A stretch of 54,939 nt of DNA from a bacterium. Lineage in GTDB: Bacteria; Sysuimicrobiota; Sysuimicrobiia; Sysuimicrobiales; Segetimicrobiaceae. Positions 49,169 to 54,939 of this stretch are shown here, one piece after another; positions within the stretch are counted from its first letter, which is position 1; each line of letters begins with the position of its first letter. Location of the stretch: the NCBI GenBank assembly GCA_035945995.1, contig DASYZR010000021.1, forward strand, positions 1 through 54,939, in the 5' to 3' direction. The notes under the pieces were generated by a model. The model made no database searches. It saw nothing but the letters and a program-made list of their open reading frames with translations, and was not told the origin of the DNA. Made by a program: the position numbers and the translations under genes.

Positions 49169-50514
49169 GTCCTCACACCCTCGTTCGCGTCGTGGCCCCC
49201 GGCGTGGTTGCTCAGCGGCGTCGGCGTGACACGCGAACCGCGCTCGGCGTATGCCACGGTCGCCGGCGCCAAGTCGCACGTGCCGGTCTGGATGTGGCGG
49301 ACGTACTCGTCGCGGAAGTACGTGAGTGACGCCCGGAGGGTCGGCGGCACGCTCTCCCCGAGCAGGCAGAAGCACGTACCCGTCATGTTACGGGCGATGT
49401 CGTCGAGGAGGCCGAGGTCCTCCATCCGGCCGTGCCCGCCGAGGATCCGCTCGAAGATCTGGCTCAGCCAGACGGTGCCTTCCCGGCACGGCGTGCACTT
49501 GCCGCACGACTCGTCGCGATAGAACTCCACCGCCCTCCCCACCAGGGCCGGAATGCAGGTCGTATCGTCCATCACGATGATCGCGCTCGAGCCGAGCATG
49601 GTCCCGATCTTCGCCAGCGAGTCGAAGTCCGCGGGGGTATCGAGGTGCTCGGGCAGCAGAATCGCCGACGAACACCCGCCGGGATAGATGGCCTTGAGCG
49701 TCCGGCCGGGCCGGAGCCCCCCGGCGTGCTCGAAGATGATCTCGCGCAGGGGCGTGCCGATCGGCAGCTCTTTGACCCCCGGGCGCACCACGTGCCCCGA
49801 GACCGAGTACAGGATGGGCGGCCCGGCCGCCTTATAGGCCTCCGGCCCCATCGCCACGATGTAGGGGACGTGCGCCATCGTCTCCGCGTTGTTGAGCACG
49901 GTCGGCCGGTCGTAGAGGCCGCGCACGGCGGGATAGTACGGCGGCTTCTGCCGCGGGAACGCCCGCCGGCCCTCGAGGCTCTCGAGCAGCGCCGTCTCCT
50001 CGCCGCAGATGTAGGCCCCGGCGCCGCGGTGGATCGTCATCTCGAGGTCGAAGCCGCTCCCGAGGATGTCGCGGCCGAAGTATCCCCGCGCGTACGCGTC
50101 CGCCAGCGCCCGGCGGAGCCGGTCGTACCCGAGGAAGAACTCGCCGCGGAGATAGATGTAGGCCTGGTGCACGTCGTTCGCGTAGGCGGTGATGAGGCTG
50201 CCCTCGAGGATCGCGTGCGGGTCGCCCTCGATGAGCGTCCGGTCCTTGAACGTGCCCGGCTCCCCCTCGTCCGCGTTCACGACCAGGTACCGGGGCTCGC
50301 CCTCGCGCTTCGGCGTCAGTTTCCACTTGCGCCCGGTCGGGAAGCCGGCACCGCCGCGGCCTCGGAGGCCGCTCTGGTCGACCACCTCGACGACCTGGTC
50401 CGGGGTCATCGTCCGGAGCGCCCGCGACGCGGCCTGGTAGCCGCCCGTCGCGAGATACGCGTCGATGGACGCGCGCTCGGGACCGAGATGCCTCGTGAGG
50501 ATGGGCTCAGCCAT
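49165..50514 (-). CDS. nuoF: NADH-quinone oxidoreductase subunit F
   Basis: A 449-residue NADH-binding flavoprotein of complex I. FMN and NADH sites are LRGRGGAGFPTGRKWKL and VNADEGEPGTFKDR, GAGAYICGEETALLESLEG is the family hallmark, and the N3 cluster motif is ESCGKCTPCREGT with a distal cysteine in MTGTCFCLLG. The C-terminus has about 30 extra polar residues. The ATG at 50514 overlaps the nuoE stop by eight bases; an upstream TTG (50520) is less likely. Confidence 0.96.
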   Translation of the reverse strand: MAEPILTRHLGPERASIDAYLATGGYQAASRALRTMTPDQVVEVVDQSGLRGRGGAGFPTGRKWKLTPKREGEPRYLVVNADEGEPGTFKDRTLIEGDPHAILEGSLITAYANDVHQAYIYLRGEFFLGYDRLRRALADAYARGYFGRDILGSGFDLEMTIHRGAGAYICGEETALLESLEGRRAFPRQKPPYYPAVRGLYDRPTVLNNAETMAHVPYIVAMGPEAYKAAGPPILYSVSGHVVRPGVKELPIGTPLREIIFEHAGGLRPGRTLKAIYPGGCSSAILLPEHLDTPADFDSLAKIGTMLGSSAIIVMDDTTCIPALVGRAVEFYRDESCGKCTPCREGTVWLSQIFERILGGHGRMEDLGLLDDIARNMTGTCFCLLGESVPPTLRASLTYFRDEYVRHIQTGTCDLAPATVAYAERGSRVTPTPLSNHAGGHDANEGVRT

Positions 50515-50986
50515 CCGCAAGCGCCCGGACGAGGCCGTCGACCGCGTCGGGGGTGACCCGCGCGACGCGATCGGCGTCCGCCAGCAGCACCGGCGCCTCT
50601 TCGCACGCGGCCAGGCACTCCGCGATCTCGAGCGTCACGCCGCCATCCGCGGTCGTCTGTCCGGGCCGGATGCCGAGCCGCGCGCACAGCCGGTCGAGCA
50701 CGGGCTCCGCGCCGTTCAGCTGGCACGACAGGTTCGTGCACACGCGCACCACGTGCCGCCCGATCCGCTCCGTGTGGAACATCGAATAAAACGTCGCGAC
50801 GGCCGCCACCTCCGTAAGCGGCACGCCGAGGGCGTCCGCGACGTCGGCGAGCGCGGGCTCGGGCAGGTAGCCGACCTGCGCCTGCGCCGCGTGCAGCGCC
50901 GGCAGGAGCGCCGACTGGGCCCGGGCGTAGCGGGCCCGTGACGCGGCGATCGTCTCGAGCGTCTCCGGCGAGAGGAGGCGGGCCAC
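50507..50986 (-). CDS. nuoE: NADH-quinone oxidoreductase subunit E
   Basis: A 159-residue thioredoxin-like subunit with cluster N1a. The four ligands are in CTNLSCQL (first two) and CLAACEEAP (last two). The N-terminal helical part includes LLPALHAAQAQVGYLPEPAL and ATFYSMFHTERIG, both typical. The GTG start shares its first G with the nuoD stop (TAGTG), so translation is coupled. Longer upstream frames overlap nuoD and are not real. Confidence 0.95.
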   Translation of the reverse strand: MARLLSPETLETIAASRARYARAQSALLPALHAAQAQVGYLPEPALADVADALGVPLTEVAAVATFYSMFHTERIGRHVVRVCTNLSCQLNGAEPVLDRLCARLGIRPGQTTADGGVTLEIAECLAACEEAPVLLADADRVARVTPDAVDGLVRALADG

Positions 50987-52173
50987 TACCGGTCCACGTC
51001 TCCCAGCACGATGTCGATGCTCGCGATCGCGACGACGAGATCCGAGAGCGGGTGGCCCTCCAGCATCGCCGGCAGCGTCTGAAGATTGTAGAAGGACGCC
51101 GCCCGGATGTGCGCGCGGACCGGGCGGTTGCTGCCGTCGCTCACGATGAAGTACCCCTTCTCGCCGCGGGGCGATTCGGTTGCCACGTAGCTGTCGCCGG
51201 CCGGCGGACGGATCCCCTCGCTCACCAGCTTGAACTGATGGATCACGGCCTCCATGCTCCGGGCGAGTTCCGCGCGCGGGGGCAGTGCGATCTTGCGGTC
51301 GTCCACGATGATCGGCCCGTCCGGCAGACGGTCGAGGACCGCGAGCGCGATCCGCCGGCTCTGCCGCATCTCCTCCATCCGCACGCGGTACCGCGCGTAG
51401 GCGTCCCCCTCGGTGCGGATCGGCACATCGAACTCGACCGCGTCGTAGCCGCCGTAGGGCAACACCTTGCGGCAGTCGTGCGCGACGCCCGAGCCCCGCA
51501 GCACCGGCCCGGTCGCCCCGAGCGCGACGGCGTCCTCCCGCGACAGCACCGCCACGCCTTCCAGCCGCTCCCGCCAGATCAGATTGTCGTCGAGCAGCCG
51601 TTCGTACTCGTCGAGCCGGCCCGGCAGATCGTCGAGAAAGGCCCGCGCCGCCGCGACGAACCCGTCCGGCAGATCGAGCGCGACGCCGCCGGGACGGAAG
51701 TAACCGGGCATCATGCGCTGGCCCGACAGCATTTCGGAGAGATCGAGGTATTTCTCGCGGTCGGTCATCGCGTACATGAACACGCTGCTGACGTTCACGT
51801 CGAGCGCGGCCGCGGCGAGATAGATGAGGTGGCTGCCGATCCGGTTGAGTTCGCACATGAGCAGCCGGATCGCCCGCGCGCGGGGCGGCGGTTCGACGCC
51901 GAGCAGGCGCTCAACGGCGAGGTAGAACGCCATCTCTTCGTTGTAGTTCGCCAGGTATTCGACCCGGTCGACCAGAGTGACGTTCTGCAGATAGGTGCGC
52001 GCCTCCATCTCTTTCTCGATGCCGGTGTGGAGATACCCGAGCTCCGGCGTCACGCGCCGGATGATCTCCCCCTCCAGCTCGAGGACGAGGCGCAGCACGC
52101 CGTGCGTCCCGGGGTGCTGCGGCCCGACGTTCAGGGTGAGGGTCTCGCCCCCGTGCGCGACCGCGTCCGTCAT
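50986..52173 (-). CDS. nuoD: NADH-quinone oxidoreductase subunit D
   Basis: A 395-residue 49-kDa-type subunit that lines the quinone site. Family marks are [50 protein letters not shown], and the C-terminal DIVLGDVDR. The usual two-histidine loop (here GPQHPGTHG) is intact. GGGGAGGATC precedes the ATG, which also overlaps the nuoC stop by four bases (ATGA). Confidence 0.96.
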   Translation of the reverse strand: MTDAVAHGGETLTLNVGPQHPGTHGVLRLVLELEGEIIRRVTPELGYLHTGIEKEMEARTYLQNVTLVDRVEYLANYNEEMAFYLAVERLLGVEPPPRARAIRLLMCELNRIGSHLIYLAAAALDVNVSSVFMYAMTDREKYLDLSEMLSGQRMMPGYFRPGGVALDLPDGFVAAARAFLDDLPGRLDEYERLLDDNLIWRERLEGVAVLSREDAVALGATGPVLRGSGVAHDCRKVLPYGGYDAVEFDVPIRTEGDAYARYRVRMEEMRQSRRIALAVLDRLPDGPIIVDDRKIALPPRAELARSMEAVIHQFKLVSEGIRPPAGDSYVATESPRGEKGYFIVSDGSNRPVRAHIRAASFYNLQTLPAMLEGHPLSDLVVAIASIDIVLGDVDR

Positions 52174-52802
52174 TTCCGATCCTCCCCGGCGCCCGGGTCG
52201 GGCGCGGGGGCGTCGCCGCCGGCGTCCCCCCTGGAGGGGGCGGGGGATCCCGCGCTCGGCGCGGCGGCGCCGCCCGACCCCGATCCGCTGCCCGGCGGGA
52301 AGTAGGGGATGATCGCGCTCGGCACCTTCGGCGTGTGCCCGTGGAACTCGACGGGCTCCTCGGACAGCGGGATGTCGCGGCGCAGCGGATGGCCTTCCCA
52401 GTCGTCCGGCATGAGAATCCGCCGCAGGTCGGGATGGCCGTCGAACACGACGCCGAACATGTCGTAGACTTCGCGCTCGGGGAACGCGGCCGCCGGGTAA
52501 AGCGCCGTCGCCGTCGGCAGGCGCGGCGGCTCGCCGTCCACCTGCACTTTGACGGTCAGGCGGTCGCCCGAGCCGGCGCGGCCGAGCAGGTAGACCGCTT
52601 CGAAGCGGGGCACGGACGGGAGGCGGTCCCACGCCGTAAGATCGATCAGCATGTCGAGGCCGAGCCGTTCGCGCGCGGCACGCAGCACGTCGAGCAGGGC
52701 GCCGACCGTGACGAGGATGATCGCGCGGCCTCGCTCCTCCCGCGGCGTGGTGAGGCCCCACGGCACGTGGGGGCGCAGCCGGTCGAGGAGCGACTCCTGC
52801 AT
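52170..52802 (-). CDS. nuoC: NADH-quinone oxidoreductase subunit C
   Basis: A 210-residue 30-kDa-type subunit. The core ends in the diagnostic [40 protein letters not shown] and [12 protein letters not shown] further 45 residues form a Gly/Ser/Ala/Pro tail, unusual for NuoC and probably disordered. ATG 52802 with GAGGCGGGG upstream is preferred to GTG 52820. Confidence 0.94.
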   Translation of the reverse strand: MQESLLDRLRPHVPWGLTTPREERGRAIILVTVGALLDVLRAARERLGLDMLIDLTAWDRLPSVPRFEAVYLLGRAGSGDRLTVKVQVDGEPPRLPTATALYPAAAFPEREVYDMFGVVFDGHPDLRRILMPDDWEGHPLRRDIPLSEEPVEFHGHTPKVPSAIIPYFPPGSGSGSGGAAAPSAGSPAPSRGDAGGDAPAPDPGAGEDRK

Positions 52803-52824
52803 CCCCGCCTCGCGATCCACAGGC

Positions 52825-53313
52825 CTAGCGCTGCCGGGCGGTGGCGCCGCGCGCGATCAGGTCTTGCAGCAGACCCAGGCCGTGGAGCAGGGCTTCGGGC
52901 CGCGGCGGGCAGCCGGCGATGTAGACGTCGACCGGGATGACCTTGTCGACGCCCTGCACGACGGCGTAGTTGTTGTAGAGCCCGCCCGTGCTGGCGCAGT
53001 CGCCCATCGCGATGACCCACTTGGGCTCGAGCATCTGGTCGTAGATGTGGCGGACGACCGGCGCCATCTTCTGACTGACCCGGCCGGCGACGATCATGAG
53101 ATCGGCCTGCCGCGGCGAGGCGCGGAACAACTCGGAGCCGTACCGCGCGATGTCGAAGCGCGACGCGGCGCTCGACATCATCTCGATGGCGCAGCACGCC
53201 AGGCCGAACTGCACGGGCCACACCGAACTCGCGCGCGCCCAGTTGAGCAGCCGGTCGATCGTCGTCGTGAGGACGTTGCGCTCGACGTCGCGCTCGGTCG
53301 CGATCACTCCCAC
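52825..53313 (-). CDS. nuoB: NADH-quinone oxidoreductase subunit B
   Basis: A 162-residue subunit that binds the terminal cluster N2 next to the quinone. The ligands are the tandem cysteines in [31 protein letters not shown] and [12 protein letters not shown] place the start at GTG 53313, seven bases after GGAGGG, overlapping the nuoA stop by ten bases; GTG 53307 (GTGA overlap) is an alternative. Confidence 0.96.
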   Translation of the reverse strand: MGVIATERDVERNVLTTTIDRLLNWARASSVWPVQFGLACCAIEMMSSAASRFDIARYGSELFRASPRQADLMIVAGRVSQKMAPVVRHIYDQMLEPKWVIAMGDCASTGGLYNNYAVVQGVDKVIPVDVYIAGCPPRPEALLHGLGLLQDLIARGATARQR

Positions 53314-53657
53314 TCGAGGGCCCTCCGCTTCAGGATGTAGACGTAGCCGACGGCCAGCAGCCCGAGGAAGGCGAACATCTCGCCGATGCCGGCCGGCCCC
53401 AACTCGCGGACGAGCACCGCCCACGGATAGACGAACACGATCTCCACGTCGAACAGAATGAACAGCATGGCGACGAGATAGTAGCGAATGGGAACGCGCT
53501 CCCGGGCGCTGCCGGACGGCCACACGCCGGCCTCGTACGGCAGGCCCTTTTGCAGCGTCGCGCGCCGGCCTCCGACCGCCATGTGGAGACCCATCAGCGT
53601 GCCGGCGAGGAGGAGCGCGAGCGTGAAGTGCACCAGCACGGGGACGTAGCCCGACAT
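53304..53657 (-). CDS. nuoA: NADH-quinone oxidoreductase subunit A
   Basis: A 117-residue, three-helix subunit, first gene of the complex I operon. [20 protein letters not shown] and [20 protein letters not shown] are the family's conserved loop and second helix; the usual cysteine of the loop (YExG) is replaced here by alanine. AGAGGGG lies seven bases before ATG 53657. A longer frame to 53681 would bury this site. Confidence 0.95.
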   Translation of the reverse strand: MSGYVPVLVHFTLALLLAGTLMGLHMAVGGRRATLQKGLPYEAGVWPSGSARERVPIRYYLVAMLFILFDVEIVFVYPWAVLVRELGPAGIGEMFAFLGLLAVGYVYILKRRALEWE

Positions 53658-53717
53658 CGATGTGCCCCTCTGGAGTGCCAACGCTGTGACGCCGCGCCCG
53701 ACAGGCGCTCACCGCCC

Positions 53718-53746
53718 ATAATTGCAGAAGCGCCAAGTAGTGTCAA
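53718..53746 (-). promoter_or_regulatory. Promoter of the nuo operon
   Basis: TTGACA (53746-53741), a 17-base spacer and AATTAT (53723-53718) on the minus strand form a near-consensus housekeeping promoter. Transcription would start near 53711, leaving a leader of about 54 bases before nuoA. No dyad is obvious around it. Confidence 0.7.
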
Positions 53747-53767
53747 CGAGCGCGGGCGGCGCCTCCG

Positions 53768-54907
53768 CTACGCCGCGCGCCGCACCTGCGTCACCACGGC
53801 GCGCAGCGCCTCGAGCGCCGCCTCGACCTCCGCCGCCTCCGTCGGCCGGCCGAGTGTCAGCCGGATCGCGGACATCGCGCGCTCGGCCGGGAGGCCGAGA
53901 GCCGTGAGCACGTGGGACGCCTCGATCGTCCCCGAGGAGCATGCCGCGCCCGCGCTCACCGCGACGCCGCGGAGGTCGAGGCCGATCACCAGCGACTGGC
54001 CGTCGGTGCCCTCGACCGAGAGATTCACGTTGTTCGGAAGCCGGCGGACGGGATCGCCGTTCAACGCGACCCCGGGAATGCCGAGCGCGCCCTGGATCAG
54101 GCGGTCGCGCAGGCCGGCGAGGCGCGCCGTCTCCGCCTCCATCGTCTCGCCGGCGATGCGCAGCGCCGCGCCGAACCCGACGATCCCCGGCACGTTTTCG
54201 GTTCCGCCGCGGCGGCCGCGCTCGTGGCCCCCGCCTCGCTGCAGCGGCGTGAGCGGCGTGCCGGTCCGCACGTAGAGGGCGCCGACGCCCTTCGGCCCGT
54301 ACCGCTTGTGACCGGAAAGCGAAAGCAGGTCGACGCGCAGGTCGTCGACCCGCGACGGCAGCGCGCCGACCCATTGGGTCGCGTCCGAATGGAACGGCAC
54401 GCCGTGCTCCCGCGCGACGGTCCCGATCTCCGGCAGCGGCTGCAGCGTGCCGATCTCATTGTTGGCCGCAATGATCGAGATCAACGCGGTGTCCGGCCGC
54501 AGGGCGCGGCGCACGTCGTCCGGATCCACGATCCCGGACGCGCCGACCGGCACCTCCGTCACCTCGACGCCGCGCTGTCGGAGCACCTGGCACGCCTCGA
54601 GGATCGCGTGGTGCTCGATCGCGGACGTAATCACGTGCCCCCCGGCGCGTCCGGCGGCGCTTGCGACGCCGAGCACCGCCAGGTTGTCGGCCTCGGTCGC
54701 GCCGCCGGTGAAGACGATCTCGCCCGGCCGCGCGCCGAGCAGCGCGGCGACCTCTTGCCTCGCGCGGTCTACCGCCGCCCGCGCCTCCTGCCCGAAGGCA
54801 TGCGTGCTGCTGGCATTGCCCCAGCGCTCGCTGAAGTAGGGGAGCATCGCGGCGAGCACGCGGGGGTCCACGGGGGTCGTCGCCGCGTAGTCGAGGTAGA
54901 CGCTCAC
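53768..54907 (-). CDS. Cysteine desulfurase (NifS/IscS family)
   Basis: A 379-residue fold-type-I PLP enzyme that takes sulfur from cysteine for Fe-S clusters and thio-cofactors. The N-terminal YLDYAATTPVDPRVLAAM, the SAIEHHAIL histidine, AANNEIGTLQPL, and the PLP lysine K201 in SLSGHKRYGPKG are all present. The persulfide cysteine is in SAGAACSSGTIEASHVL, with the short-loop-to-IscS spacing of group I enzymes. The start is GTG, 32 bases from the window edge, so upstream context is lost. It precedes the nuo operon, whose many clusters it could serve, but nuo has its own promoter. It is also a possible sulfur source for the MoaD-like carrier. Confidence 0.94.
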   Translation of the reverse strand: MSVYLDYAATTPVDPRVLAAMLPYFSERWGNASSTHAFGQEARAAVDRARQEVAALLGARPGEIVFTGGATEADNLAVLGVASAAGRAGGHVITSAIEHHAILEACQVLRQRGVEVTEVPVGASGIVDPDDVRRALRPDTALISIIAANNEIGTLQPLPEIGTVAREHGVPFHSDATQWVGALPSRVDDLRVDLLSLSGHKRYGPKGVGALYVRTGTPLTPLQRGGGHERGRRGGTENVPGIVGFGAALRIAGETMEAETARLAGLRDRLIQGALGIPGVALNGDPVRRLPNNVNLSVEGTDGQSLVIGLDLRGVAVSAGAACSSGTIEASHVLTALGLPAERAMSAIRLTLGRPTEAAEVEAALEALRAVVTQVRRAA

Positions 54908-54939
54908 CGCCGTCGGGACCCCGAACCCCTAGTGCCGCC

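Noticed and set aside
46412-49522. Very long open frame of over 1000 codons on the plus strand
   Set aside because: It is antisense to nuoH, nuoG and nuoF, arises from high G+C codon bias, and encodes an Arg/His/Asp-rich sequence with no domain.

Overview
The window comes from a very G+C-rich bacterium with mixed traits. It has the Gram-positive-style neighbourhood yabE / rsmA(ksgA) / ispE / purR / ridA, including a Bacillus-type PurR. It also encodes a TolC-type outer-membrane channel with an RND pump, which implies two membranes. Many genes start with GTG, GTGA/ATGA stop-start overlaps are common, and several genes look leaderless. This fits a deep-branching diderm lineage of the Terrabacteria, for example an uncultured phylum near Armatimonadota, Deinococcota or Chloroflexota. 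The assignment is inference only; no marker gene here settles it.

Left part (1-16.4 kb). A tRNA-Gln and ridA are separated from purR by a roughly 9-kb block. That block holds a tripartite efflux system (TetR, HlyD, RND pump, second TetR, TolC), a flavin reductase and a GNAT acetyltransferase. Then follow purR, a MobA-like nucleotidyltransferase, ispE, a divergent LytR-CpsA-Psr gene, rsmA and a YabE-like 3D-domain protein. Both TetR genes have recognisable promoters with dyad operators.

Middle part (16.6-28.1 kb). One long minus-strand run begins at a clear SAM-I riboswitch with its own terminator. It reads threonine-synthase-like enzyme, MoaD/ThiS-like sulfur carrier, ligA, a GerMN-domain protein, a protein ending in an Hfq-like Sm domain, a propionyl-CoA-type carboxylase in three polypeptides, methylmalonyl-CoA mutase large subunit and methylmalonyl-CoA epimerase. 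The SAM riboswitch, threonine-synthase-like enzyme and diglycine-ending sulfur carrier together suggest a thiocarboxylate-dependent route to homocysteine or methionine. This is the most interesting candidate system here.

Right part (28.2-54.9 kb). A transposase remnant is followed by lgt, a two-gene Tat-exported GMC dehydrogenase with a predicted [3Fe-4S] motif, small ORFs, a CRP-type regulator beside a class III cyclase/STAND-ATPase/TPR protein, a secreted small protein with a cyclase remnant, and a membrane-bound heterodisulfide-reductase-like iron-sulfur protein. A complete minus-strand nuoA-N operon (respiratory complex I) and a cysteine desulfurase fill the rest. The energy genes fit together: propionyl-CoA oxidation feeds the TCA cycle, complex I oxidises NADH, and the HdrD-like and GMC proteins are likely extra electron entry points to quinone.
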